A stretch of 64,000 bases of DNA from Casuarina equisetifolia (taxonomy: Eukaryota; Streptophyta; Magnoliopsida; Fagales; Casuarinaceae). A program made the translations under genes and the position numbers. Each line of letters begins with the position of its first letter. The first letter of the stretch is position 1. A model generated the notes under the pieces. That model was given only the letters and a program-made list of their open reading frames with translations. It was not told the DNA's origin and did not search any database. Shown here one piece after another: positions 12,555 to 25,300 of the stretch. The stretch is taken from NCBI GenBank assembly GCA_028551475.1, contig CM052358.1:1366501-1430500 (forward strand), read 5' to 3'.

Positions 12555-12830
12555 TGTCAAAAGTTAAAGATTTTATATTTATGTTACCATATATTGCGCC
12601 TAGAATAAGGCCCAATATATTTTCCTATATTATGAGATATTAGGGTTTCTCTTGTATAAGCCTCATGTATGTTTATATATAACCTCTTAGGTTAACATAT
12701 AAATCATAATAGCTATACATTAAGAGTTCTTCTTTCTACGGCTTTGTTTTCTCTTATAACTAGTTTTAGTTTTACTTGATCAGTAAACAAGCTTTTGTTC
12801 CAAACATACAAGAGTTTATCAAATTCTTCA
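12555..12830 (+). repeat. 5' LTR of Copia element 1
   Basis: Begins TGTCAAAAG and ends TTCTTCA. It matches the 3' LTR end to end with no length change. A TATATATAA promoter-like motif lies near 12672. Confidence 0.93.
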
Positions 12831-12844
12831 TGGTATCGAGAGCC
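12831..12844 (+). other. Primer-binding site, initiator tRNA-Met type, with one extra base
   Basis: TGGTATCGAGAGCC follows the LTR directly. The usual plant Copia sequence complementary to initiator tRNA-Met is TGGTATCAGAGCC, so this copy carries one inserted G. Confidence 0.8.
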
Positions 12845-12933
12845 AACGATTTTGTTGGATTCTTTGGTTAGTTTTTGTTCACGGTGCCGAGCAGACAATT
12901 TTGGATTTTTAGTGCTTTGTCTTTGTTATACGG

Positions 12934-13140
12934 CTTTCTCTCTCCGAACTAAAGAGAAAGGTGCCGTGAGTGAAGACTTGGCTGCCTTTATTTTTCTTCA
13001 TACCTTTTCTCTCTCCGATTTCAAGAAAAGGTGCACTTGGTTTTCTCTCTCCACAATAAAGCAAAAGGTATGGGATTGGCTTTCTCCAAAAAAAGGGTAC
13101 ACTTGGTTTTCTCTCTCCAAAAGGGTACACTTTGCCGCCG
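12934..13140 (+). repeat. Hairpin-forming repeats in the Copia element 1 leader
   Basis: Between the primer-binding site and gag, a motif built on TTTTCTCTCTCC...AAAAGG recurs about four times. At least two units form perfect 8-bp inverted repeats: CTTTCTCT/AGAGAAAG (12934-12941 with 12953-12960) and CCTTTTCT/AGAAAAGG (13003-13010 with 13024-13031). The place is where packaging or dimerisation structures are expected; that role is inference. Confidence 0.6.
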
Positions 13141-13379
13141 CCTAGTTTTGTCTTTTGCTTTGTAGGTTTTCTATCTCTTCGGCACTACACCAGATCAAAC
13201 AAATTTGACTTTATCGACTACACTAAGTAGCCACACGATCTTTGGTATTTTTTCCTCCTTGCTTCCGCACTTTGTGACTATTTTGGTTTGCTGTTGTGGT
13301 TTGGATACTTTGTCAAATATTTGTTTTTCTCTTGGATATTTCCTGGTACGAGTAGTTTGGAGACTTCTTTGGTTTCATC

Positions 13380-16300
13380 ATGGCTACTGAGTCAGATCCT
13401 CTTCAACCACCGGTTACTCCATATGTTTTCCTCATGCTCGAAAAACTCACCAAGAGAAGGGGAATCAATCAGGTTCTAAATCGGATCATCATGAGAGTTA
13501 TGTTTCCCCAATTCTGATCATCACAAACCTGAATGATCCCTTATATCTACCACCCGGTGATACTAGTGGAGCTCCTTTGGTTAGTTTTAAACTCAATGGC
13601 TCTAGTAATTATGTTGTTTGGAGTCGTGTTATGAAACTTGCTCTTCTCTCTAAGAACAAGTTGGTATTTGTGGATGGCAAATACCCTGCTCCGGCTGAAA
13701 ATTTACCTTATTTGCCTATCTGGGAGTGTTGTAATGCAATTTATCTTTCTTGGATCCTTAACTCGCTATCTGGGCAACTCCATGAGGGCTTAATCTACAC
13801 AGTTAGTGTTGCTGATCTCTGGAAGGAGCTCTGTACTCGTTACAGCCAGGTCGACCCGACCCGAATCTATGACCTTTTGAATGAATTAAGCTCCACGAAG
13901 CAATCGAGTGGATCAATTGCTTCTTATTTTCATCGCTTGAGAGCACTATGGGATGAGTATGCAGCATTGATGGCTTTGGATTCACCGAAAATGTCCAAAA
14001 CTGACGGTTGGAAACTTCATCAAGAACGCATGAAGTTTTATCAATTCTTGAAAGGACTAGATGATTGCTGTTCTCATCTTAGAGACTAGATTTTGCTCAT
14101 GAGGCCACTTCCTGACGTTTTGCAAGCTTACTCCATCGCCAACAATGCCGAATACTGGTATGGAGGTCCAGAGAAGACGATTGGTGATTCTCAGGCTTTT
14201 ACGTCGACATATGGGACCGATGCAACAAGCTGGTCCGCATTTGAGCCACTTGTTGCAACACCAGGGCCTAAGCGATCAACTGGGACAACACCTCTGCATA
14301 ACAAAAATGACACATCGTTTTCGCTCAAAGTAAGGCAAAATGATACATCATCTAGGGTTTCTGGCAAACCCAAATGTGAGAATTGTGGACAAAAGGGGCA
14401 CCACAAGGAAAGTTGTTATCGTCTTAAATGACCACAATGTGAGCATTGTCAGTTTTTTGGACATAAGAAGGAAGCTTGTTACAAGCTTAATGGCTATCCC
14501 CAAGGTCACAAGAATTTTACTAGTAATTCTACTATCAATTTGGCCACTGTTGAGCCTAGTCATTGCACTTTTACACCAGAGCAGTATGAACGCATTATCC
14601 ATTTGATCAAGGAAGACTATGGTAGGACCTCTCATGCTAATGGAGCAGGTATTTCAGAATCTTTTCCTTACATTTGGATTATAGATAGTGGGGCCAGTGA
14701 TCATATTACTGCTGATTTTAATTACTTAGAATTTCCTGTTAAATGCATGACTAAGTCTAGATCTGTTAAACTGCCAAATGGGAAATTAACCCAAGTCACC
14801 CACACTGGTTCCATAACCCTAGTTGACGGTTTAAAATTACATACCGTTCTTTATTCTCGTGATTTCAAATATAATTTGTTATCCGTAGCTAAATTCATTG
14901 CTGAGAATAACTGTTTAATGGTTTTCTATGCTGATTTGTGTGTGTTTCAGGATCTCTCGACGGGTGATGTCAAGGGAATTGGTAGAATGCGACATGGACT
15001 TTATTTTTTCTTGCACCCTAGGAATAAGCATGTTAGCAAATTTTTTAGTACTGCACCGACCCTTTCAATTACTTCAGCATGTAATGACCTTAATTTTCAT
15101 TTATGACATTCAAGACTTGGTCACATGTCTTTATCTAAATTTAAATTTTTGAATGATTTCAAAGATTTTCCGTCTTCTGATTTCCATTGCTCAGTTTGCC
15201 CTCTTGCTAAGAAAACACGTGATTCATTCACTGTTCGCACTGAGAATGTCAAAAATCTTTTTGATTTAATCCATGTGGACATTTGGGGACCATATCATGC
15301 CCCAAATTATGATGGTTCGAAATATTTTCTAACCATTGTTGATGATTTTTCACGAGGAACTTGGACTTTCCTCATGAAACATAAGACTGAAACAGTATCA
15401 CATTTGGAACGTTTCTTTAACACAATTCAAAATCATTTTAGCATTGGAATCAAACGCATTCGTTCTGATAATGCAACTGATTTCTTTAATTCCTCATGTG
15501 ACAAATTATTTTCATCACGGGGTATAATGCATGAAAGTTCATGTGTATATACCCCACAACAGAATGGTGTGATAGAACGTAAACATCGTCACTTATTAGA
15601 TGTTGCACGGGCATTAAAATTTCAAAGTCACATGCCTACATGTTTTTGGGGTGAGTGTATACTCACTGCCACACACATTATCAATCGCATTCCTTCTTCA
15701 GTCTTACATGAAAAATCTCCTTATGAGATGATTCATGGGAAAGCTCCTGACCTTTCTAAACTTCGAGTCTTCGGTTGTCTTTGCTATGCTTCAGTGGTGG
15801 GGCATAAAGACAAATTTGCCCCTCGAGCTATTCCTAGCATTTTTATAGGATACCCTTTTGGGCAAAAAGGGTATAAACTTTATGACATTGAAAGAAAGAA
15901 ATTTTTTGTGAGTCGTGATGTTCATTTTCATGAAAATGCTTTCCCTTTTACAAACATAAAGAATGGGTCCCATTTCTCAGAATTCCCTATGATGTCATCT
16001 CAAGATGAGGAGCCTGCATAACAAGTTATCAGAGTTAACCCTAATTCAGATACTCAGGTAATCTCTCCTACCCAATCAAATTCCATTCCTGATACAACCA
16101 TTCATACTACACCAGATATACCACTTCCAATATCTCATGCAACTAACCCAATGATTCTACCTTGGAGATTATAGATCTTCCTTCTACATCACCTCATGTT
16201 TTCACTTATGATGAGACAGAGGATGATCCTTTCTCACCAACCATGCATAATCCCACAGTCTTTTCATCACCTCCTAGACGATCTCCTAGAATTTCCAGGA

Positions 16301-18003
16301 CACCCATATGGACTCAAGATTATGTTTGCAACAATGTTGGCTCATCCATACAATACCTCATATCTGACTATGTATTTTATACACATTTACCCATTCCACA
16401 TCAACACTTCATAGCAGCCATTTCACCTGAGATAGAACCCTTGTTCTACCATGAGGCAGTTAAGGATTCTAGATGGCGAGATGCCATGGATTAGGAAATG
16501 AAAGCATTAGAATCGAATGGAACATGGGAACTGGTAGACCTACCACCACGAAGAAAACCCGTAGGATATAAATGGGTATACAAGATTAAGTATCATGCCG
16601 ATGGGAGTATTGAGCGGTTTAAGGCTCGTCTAGTAGCGAAGGGTTATAGTCAGACAGAAGGTATCGATTATCATGAGACTTTCTCTCCTACAGTAAAATC
16701 TGTGACAGTTAGAAGTGCATTATCTATTGCTTCACAACGTAAATGGACTATTCGACAAATGAATGTCCATAATGCATTTCTACAGGGAGATTTAGATGAG
16801 GAAGTATATATGAAACCACCACCTGGGAGTCCTTTTGAAGGGGGGTCCAAAGTATGTCGATTGAAGAAATCTTTGTATGGGTTAAAGCAAGCTTCACGAC
16901 AGTGGAATGAGAAGTTTATAAAAGCTTTAGTATCTGCTGGCTGTCGACAGTTACTGTATGACTATTCTCTTTTCACTAAAGGACAAGATAATAATATTAT
17001 TTTAGTGCTCATATATGTGGATGACATCTTAATTACTGGTGATGACACACAAGAAATTGAGGCTTTACAAGCCTATCTTCATTCTACATTTCGAATCAAG
17101 GATTTGGAAAAACTCAAGTATTTTCTTGGAGTTGAGATCCTTCGAGATTCAAATGGCATGCATCTTAGTCAACGTAAATATATCTTAGAATTGATCTCTG
17201 AATTGGGACTATCAGTTGTAAAGCCTGTTGGAAATCCTATGGAGACAAATGTCTTATTTACTAGCTTGAAATATGATGAGCAAGTTCGTCCACAAATAGA
17301 TGATCCACCATTTGAGAACATCTTGAGTTATCAACAATTGATTGGTAAGCTGAATTATCTTGATATGACATGCCCTGACATTGCTTTTCCCGTACACCTC
17401 TTAAGTCAATTCATGCATGCTCCCAAACAATCCCATTGGGAGGCAACTTTCCGCATTGTCAAGTATATTAAAGGAACAATAGGGCTTTGTTTATTCTTTC
17501 TTTCAGATGTCGATTTTCTCTTACAAGCTTTCTGTGATGCTAGCTATGCAAAATGTCCTATGACACGTCGATCCACTACTGGCTTCTGTCTTATACTTGG
17601 ACATTCAATAAGTTCTTGGAAAAGTAAAAAGTAACTAGTTGTGACTCTTTCTTCAACAGAGGCTGAATATAGGGCCATGGCAACCACTACTTGTGAGATC
17701 GTTTGAGTGGTTGGTTTATTAAAAGATATGAGAATTAATGTTTCACAGCCAGTGCTGTTATATTGTGATAATGAAGCAGCGCAAAAATTGACAGAAAACC
17801 CAGTCTTTCATCAGAAGACCAAGCATATAAATGTTTCTTGTCATTTTATTCGAGAAAAAATACGTCATGGTTTAATTAGCACAGCACATGTTAGGAGTGG
17901 TGACCAACCTGCAGATATTCTGACCAAGGCTTTAGGGACAAATCAACACTATCATCTCCTTAGCAAGCTTGGGGTCTTGGACTTCTTTCGACCCTCAGCT
18001 TGA
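13380..18003 (+). pseudogene. Degenerate Copia gag-pol of element 1
   Basis: Starts at the ATG at 13380 and ends with the TGA at 18001. Gag follows, with its frame changing before 13577, then two zinc knuckles (CENCGQKGHHKESC near 14370 and CEHCQFFGHKKEAC near 14440). The protease motif IDSGASDH is near 14685. The integrase core lies at about 15260-15800 (HVDIWGP, then the D and E of the DDE triad in RSDN and NGVIERKH). RT spans 16498-17470 with YVDDILIT, and RNase H runs to the end. In-frame stops lie near 14087, 14429, 15104, 16019, 16492, 17632 and 17704, with another frame change near 16100. Several stops sit where a Trp or Gln codon is expected, as from C-to-T change. It cannot make a full polyprotein. 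Confidence 0.93.
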
Positions 18004-18009
18004 AGGGGG

Positions 18010-18285
18010 TGTTGAAGGTTAAAGATTTTATATTTATGTTACCATATATTGCTCCTAGAATAAGGCCCAATATATTTTCCTATATTATAAGATATTAGGG
18101 TTTCCCTTGTATAAGCCTCATTTATGTTTATATATATCCTCTTAGGTTAACATGTAAATCATAATAGCCGCACATTAAGAGTTCTTCTCTCTACGGCTTT
18201 GTTTTCTCTTGTAACTAGTTTTGGTTTTGCTTGATCAGTAAACAAGCTTTTGTTCCAAACATATAAGAGTTCATCAAATTCTTCA
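18010..18285 (+). repeat. 3' LTR of Copia element 1
   Basis: Begins TGTTGAAGG and ends TTCTTCA, directly after the purine tract. It is the same 276-bp length as the 5' LTR. Confidence 0.93.
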
Positions 18286-18290
18286 TATTG

Positions 18291-18985
18291 GTTATAAAAG
18301 AATATACTTTTACAAGTCAAATTGAATTTATACATTGGATTCATTTAACAAAAAATTTTCCTATAAGTCTTGTCTAAGCTATACTTATAACTGTTATTAT
18401 AGACAATCTTACTTGTTGAATCTGATTACGTTACTCAAGCATACTCTTTCACAAAATGAGACAATTTTTTATTACTTTGGTCATTGTCTTATCCATATTT
18501 AGATGTTTATATAAAAAATTAATTAAGCTTAAATAATTATAAACTATTATAAAATTAAATGAACATGTTGTCCAATATAATTTTTTGTATTTTTAATTTA
18601 TGTGTGATAATTTAATATGTAAACAATTTACTTCTCTCTAAAAGTTAAGATTATGTCATATTTATTATATTTATTTGAAATATGATTATTATGTTCAATT
18701 TTATTGGTAATAATAAAATTTGTTAATTATTATTTTTCTAATATATATATATATATAAGAAAGAAAAAAAAAAAGGCATACTCTTTCCCAACATGTGTTG
18801 GAGAATCGTATTTTTTTGGGAGTAACAAGAATCAACATGGTGAGGTGGCAAGGCCCATGACTGGATGCAGCTAACCGATCCTTTAGAAAGTGAGGTACAT
18901 TAGCGATCGGTCACCCGTGGGCAACAGGAAAAAAACACTGTTATTTAAATAAAAATAATTTTTCTTATTAGCAACGTAGTCGACT
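18291..18985. other. AT-rich intergenic DNA
   Basis: Low-complexity AT-rich sequence with an (AT)n run at 18740-18757 and an A-tract. No coding or RNA gene signal was seen. Confidence 0.5.
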
Positions 18986-19006
18986 GGGTTTTATCCATTT
19001 GGACTA

Positions 19007-19016
19007 CACGTGGGCT
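19007..19016 (+). promoter_or_regulatory. G-box overlapping a TGGGCT element upstream of the BASS4-like gene
   Basis: CACGTG at 19007-19012 runs into TGGGCT at 19011-19016, about 370 bp before the chosen start codon. G-boxes are known light- and stress-responsive sites in plants, which would suit a plastid protein. Binding is inferred. Confidence 0.45.
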
Positions 19017-19056
19017 TGGGTTTCGTTTTCTTCTCTTTGCAAGCCTGTTAGTTTCT

Positions 19057-19197
19057 ATGGCGTCCATGCCCAAGCAAGCACGTTTCTGGCTTCCAGAGAG
19101 CAGAATTCTCTTCCTCAGCATTCGTAACAGTTCCAGGTCTTTCTTACCGTTACATTCAGTAGCTGCGTGTCCAGCATTCTCTGTACAATTCTGTTAA
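19057..19197 (+). other. Upstream ORF (46 codons) before the BASS4-like CDS
   Basis: An ATG just after the presumed promoter opens 46 codons (MASMPKQARF...) ending at TAA 19195-19197. It is in a different frame from the main CDS. It could be a regulatory uORF or chance. I do not recognise the peptide. Confidence 0.3.
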
Positions 19198-19376
19198 CGG
19201 AAGATTTGCATTTACGTCGTCCTTATGCATAATTGGACATTTCCTTGTATAGCATTTTTCCTTATAGGTTGATCCAAGGCTTGTGTTTATAAGTGCAGGA
19301 TTGTATGTATTACGCACTGCAGATTCGATAGAATTGATTCTTACGCTCGTTGGTATTCATTTCCTTACACATTCCA

Positions 19377-22300
19377 ATGGAGGGAACGCTTCAAGCCCTA
19401 ATTCTCAGTCCTCCACCGGTCAAAACGCGGTCATTTCGTCTCAGGAGTCCGTGTTTTCCGTCAACTAGCGCTTTCTCCCACAGCCACTCCATCGCGTTGA
19501 GCCACAGTGGCTCGTTTTGTAGACCTATCAGAGCCTTGGAGAGGTCCGATCAGGTTCGGCATTCTTCACTTCCGTCTGTTTCAGTTGCTTCTTCCGTGCC
19601 TTGTGACCGGGAGAACGTAGGAAAATACAATAAATCGTAGTTGTTACCCAACTTGTGTGTGTGCTGTCGACTAATTGGATTGCATGAGTTGGTACGTTAT
19701 GATACAAGGCAAGCAAAGTAGATTTTGGAGTACTGAGAACTTGAACTATCTTTTGCGTTTTCCTAAATTTTCTTTGGAAGTGAAACTGGAGTGTCACTAC
19801 TTGCTCATCGGTTCATGCTGTTATTTGAAGACATATCAATTTTGTAGCAGAGTGATGGTAATGGAGATAAAGTTGATCGGGTTTCGGGTTCAAAAAATTC
19901 GTTAAGCTGGACAAAACCGTTGTTGAATTTTGTGGCGAGTAACTTCCTTCCGTTAGGTAATGCGATTATATTCGGTTTTTGTAATAAAATACTATGTTTT
20001 CTTTTCCCCTGTAAATCTTTGCGGATTGAAGCTCCTTGATGTTTTAGTATCAGCTCATTAATGATCAGAGATCTGTATGTATGTGTTACATTACGTGCAG
20101 CTCTTGTCACTGGAGTAGCATTAGGACTTGCAAATCCTAGTCTTGGTTGTCTTGCAGATAGATATTCTCTCTCGAAATTTAGCACATTTGGGATATTTAT
20201 AATAGCAGGTTTGGGTTTGGGATTTTTTTCTTTTTTTATTGGTTATTTCACTGTTTTGTGACAGTTGTCTCGCCAATCATTTGTTTATTTTTCGTGAAAT
20301 TTCACAGGGTTGACATTGCGTAATGGAGACATTGGTGCAGCTGCAGAAGCATGGCCCGTAGGAGTTTTTGGGCTAGTATGACCTTGATTCTTATGGCCTT
20401 CATGCATTTTGAGGTTCATCCTCCAGTTTTGTTTTTTCTTTTTTTTTTTTTTTTGGTCCGTTCTATTCCCTCTTGCATCTTTTGTTTCCTTGGCTTATAT
20501 CTTGAAAACGTATTTTGTTTTCAATTGAATGTGTTGCGGACTGGAGTCACAGACAGAATTTAGATTGTTTCCCGTACCTTTAAGAACCAGCTCACAACAA
20601 CGGTTCACATTCTAATTTCCAACGCTTTGTTTATTATATGGGATGGTAGTTTTTTTTCGCGTTTCTACACTGCTCTTATGGATTAAATTCTATACTCATA
20701 TTCTAGTCCTTCAACCATATAAATTTCTACCATTATATCCACGGGTTGTATTAAGTATGCAAGCTGTATCCTAATGCAGTGCACATATGGTCAAAAATTA
20801 GGAAAGCAGGGCATAATATCAGTGGGTTATATCACTAGCACTGCAAATTTTAGCAACAAAATTTTTTTTGCCGACCATGACATATCTTCCTCCATATACA
20901 CATCTTGTGCTCCACTTTTTTAGAACCTTACCTTACAAGTTGGTGGGAGGGCATTGCCCTAAAAGAGCCCTAGTCTTTTGAATTCGACTAAGGGGCACTG
21001 AGGATGGTTAAGAACTATAGGTTTGAGTTTCATCATTTTTGCCAATTACAGTTACAATTATCTATGAGCATTATTTTGAGGTGATGTGGTAGGCCTAAGG
21101 ATTCCTAGCAATAGAGATAAATTTTGAGCGTACTACAGAATCGGAGATGGTACTAGAAACACATGCAACTTCTTTGACATACTAAAAGAAAAGTATAAGA
21201 ACACATGAATCTAGCTACTGTTTGGGGTATGGTAGGAGCTTAGAAAGGTGCATTTGTGTTGCTTTGTAGCAATGTGAAACCTTGGAAAGGTGCTCAGGCT
21301 TTTTTGGTTGCATAAATAGGTGCGGTAACTTTTTAAACATTTGAGTCAAACCTTTGAAATGAATTGTGGTAAAGGTGATAAATCAGTTCAGGACAAACAA
21401 GTGCTAAACCAATTAGCAAACCATTTCCCTCGAAAAGAACAAAAATGGAAGGATTGGTGTCGGAGAAACACCCGTGCTCTAACTATACATATGTGCTTTC
21501 CTCTTAGATGATCCTAAAATGAGATCTTGAAGGAGTCCTTCTAACATGCATGGATTTGTTGTGGCTTTAAATTTTTATTTCATTTAATGGATAGCATAGG
21601 TTGCGAAGAGGCATCTCTGTGTGTTGTCGATCCCTACATTTCTGAGTTTCTATATGGTCCTCTATTTGAGGATCTTATAGATAGATTCCTATCATTTTAA
21701 AGTAATCAGTGTTTGATGCGTAATTGTAGATAACCTTGCAACAACTTAGACTAGTTAAGAGATGCTTGCTGCTGGTGGAAACTAGTTGCCTAATAGGGGC
21801 CCTTGAACCCCTATGACTTCTTTAATTATTATTGTCCTCTTTCTTGGTAATTACTCACCAACCTATGATTCTAGTGCTTAAAACGTTATCCATCATCCTT
21901 GTCTGATTGGGGGTAGCTACGTTAGCAAGAAACCTACTTTCTTCTCATGGTTAAATGGTCAGCTGCATAGTTTAGAGCCTATTATAAGCATTCTCTGTTA
22001 GCATCATTCATGGAATTTAGTAATTTATTTGTTTAGTTCTATTGCTTTGTCATCTGTACTGGTATACATGTGCAATTTATTGATACGAAATTTTTTGGTG
22101 TACTATCTGGACTGGTATATATATTATCAATTATTGCCTCTCCCTCTTTGTAGGTCTCCATTCTGATGATAACTCCATACTTTTCAAGAGCGGTACTGCA
22201 AATTCCCATGCAGCCCCAAGAATTTGTTACAGGTTTGAAGTTTGTAATTTTATTACATGTAGTATTGGTACAAAATACGTGCATAACATACTGAGGTTCA

Positions 22301-25300
22301 CACACACACCTTTCACATCTGTACATGCGTAGTAAGCACCACAAATATACAAACAACACATATATGCATATCCCTGTTGGTACTGGTGTCAAACCAAGTT
22401 AATGTACAACTTTCAAGAGCTTCTGTAGATTTTTTGACTTTTCCCAACCGTTCTTAGATCATATGCTTCCCACAAATCTACATGTGCATGTCAAATGTCA
22501 AAGTGAGTACTTTCTAATTTTTATTATATACTAAATTCAATTTTATTTCGAACTCTTCTTTTCAATCTTATAAATGAGATAGTTGTTAATGTTGATTGGT
22601 TAATCATTATAGGTACCAGGAAATATGAATCTATTGGTAGCTATCTTTAAATATGGATACTAACAAAATTTATTGAGCAATTAAGTGCTTTTTTTACCTG
22701 CAACAATGGACTCATATGTATACACATGCTTAACTTCCTGTGCTTATACATGTGTATACCTCTGAAGGCACTTTTGTATTGCATTTAGCGCACGATAAAC
22801 TGTGAAGCAGGGTTCAGAATTTCGACCTTGGAATTCAATTCTCCTGGCACTGGTCACATTTACAAAAAGAAAAAGAAAAAATGCTTTTGCTTCTAATCTA
22901 ATGGTGCTGTTGGCCAAGTAATGAACCAGTCATTTATATTGTCTCCACCCTATTGGCAAACTATTCAGTAGTTTCTCTGGTTTTACAGGACTGGCTATAT
23001 TTAGCTGCATGCCAACTACATTATCAAGTGGAGTGGCGCTTACTCAGGTTTAATACTTAACCAAGTATCTCCTTCCTCGTGTATTTTTACATGCTTAGGC
23101 TTCAGGTTTAACAGGATATCACATTCCTCAAGTGCAGCTTGCCGGAGGGAATTCTGCCCTTGCTCTTGCAATGACAGTGGTATCTAACATGTTAGGCATT
23201 TTAGCTGTAAGTTACTGGAATCAGATCTCTAGCATCCCTTTATAGTACATTTCTTTGTGTCGAACTATTTTAATATTCTTGGAGGATTTACTGTTCTGCT
23301 CTGTGACTATTTTAGTTGCTGTTCTGTAATATCACTCTATAGGTCCCGTTTTCTATCTCAAAATTCATTGCTGATGGAGTTGGTGTATCAGTTCCGACTA
23401 AGCAACTGTTTAGGAGTCTTGTTCTCACACTTCTAGTCCCACTAATCTTGGGGAAGGTAATTTATTCGTTTCCTTGTACTTAAAGAAGGAAATTAACAGT
23501 ATTTCAAAATGTGAACTGAGATTAGCTTTTATCATGATGAGTTTTCATTATATGATACCTAAACAACATGGAAAGCTCATGATTGGTTTCCTGAATTTGA
23601 ATGACATTGTGTTGAAAGCGGCTATGAAAGAAATCCAGCAGCTATAGGTTGCCACAAGTAAATTAAAATAAATAATCTTTGGCCCATGTGATTACCATTA
23701 TTTGCTCAAAACGAATACAAGTTCTTTCTGAAGAAGTTCTTTATTCTAAACTTAGGGATGGTTTGACAGGCTGTTACAGATATAATTTTGGATAAAAATC
23801 TAGCTGTAAATGAATGCTTTTGCTGGGACATAACTTTCAAGAAACGTATTGAATGAGATACTCGTTAGGCATGAATTGCTTAGAGTTGAACATAGTGTAG
23901 TTCTTACACTGCAATTATTCATTTTATAGACTCATCTTCATCTTATGTATACTAAGGCCGTCCAACACCTTTGGGTCAGCTAGACATGACCATTTTCTTG
24001 TAACGATCATCCAAGGAAACGTAGATATGGCGAATAGCAGCTATGACTGAGATGACAAAGAATATGACATGTTATGCGTGATCCAGCAGCATTTGAGTTG
24101 TATGTTTTTGTATCAATTAGTCACACAGCATGCTTCCTTTTATCTGTAAGTCCGACATATGGTGGTGTACATTGTTATACAAAATTTTAGTAGTTCTCCA
24201 TTCTTGGTTGTGAATCTGGTTTTTGGATAAGTAGTATCTTATCATTTCTTTTCACCCTCATTGTCATTTTGACTTGTTTCCAATTTAATAACTCATTTTT
24301 GTGCCCAGGTCCTTCGAGAATCCTTCAAAGGTGAGTGTTTATCTTGTTTGCACTGATTCAGAACTTTCTTGTCCCTTTTTGTGATGGCTGAAATTATGCA
24401 CCTAGTCTGTTTCATATACATATTATTATATTAGGTCATGGTGAAGCTAAAATGAAATTCTTTTAAGGTCAATTTGGAAGGAGAGAAACAAGAGAGAATG
24501 GAGAATAGATGAAAGAAATTTATTTTTCTTTGTTTTTCCCTTTTATTTATTTATGGTGGGGTGTGTGTGTGGTGGTGTTTTCTTTTGGGGGAAGCGGGGG
24601 GTGTTAAGGGAGGGGATAAAGTTGGTTTTCTCCCGTTTGGAATAAAATAAAAGGGGGAGGAGCTGTATCCCACTGAGGTCGTATATTCTCCCCAAAATAC
24701 GTGGGACAGGTGGTCAAAAATGTAAGTCATGGCAAAGAATTTTGTATTTTTGTATTTTTTTTTCCCTAAAATTAGTAATTCTCTCGTTCCTTCTTCTTTT
24801 ACATTTCTTCTACCAAATGCCACCACTATGGGACATTTCTTTCCTTCTTCCAAACTTTCTGTTGATGTGTTTTTAGTATAGGTAAATGATGTTGGAAGAT
24901 CTGAGGATCTTAGACACCTCTCTAACTCTTGTAGTCTTCGTTAAATGTGAGTCGCAGGCTTGGCAGACTTTGTTGATCAAAACCGCAAACTCTTTTCGAA
25001 GCTCAGTGCAGTCTTTCTCAGTCTAGTAAGTGTTGTACCTTGCTTAATTTTCTATTTTACTCGTCATTTTATTTCTAATCTCTTAATTGCAAATTCTTTA
25101 TTTGCTCTTTCACAATAACATTCTTTTGGGAACTTACATGTAAGCTACTGGGTTGAGAGCAGCTTACATTTTATTGATCTCTTTTACTAGTTCATAATGT
25201 CCGAATTAATGAGTTCTAGTTACTTGTAATTTCATGACTCATGAGAAAATGATGGTTACATCTGTTCCAAACTTCATTGCAAATACTTAAGCATATAAGT

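Larger units (their letters stand above)
12555..18285 (+). mobile_element. Ty1/copia LTR retrotransposon (element 1), complete but degenerate
   Basis: The element is 5,731 bp with two 276-bp LTRs (12555-12830 and 18010-18285), a primer-binding site after the first LTR and a purine tract (AAGGGGG, 18003-18009) before the second. A TATTG target-site duplication flanks it. The domain order gag, protease, integrase, RT, RNase H is that of Ty1/copia. By eye the LTRs differ at about 18 sites, mostly transitions, so the insertion is not recent. Stops and frameshifts break the coding region. Confidence 0.95.
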
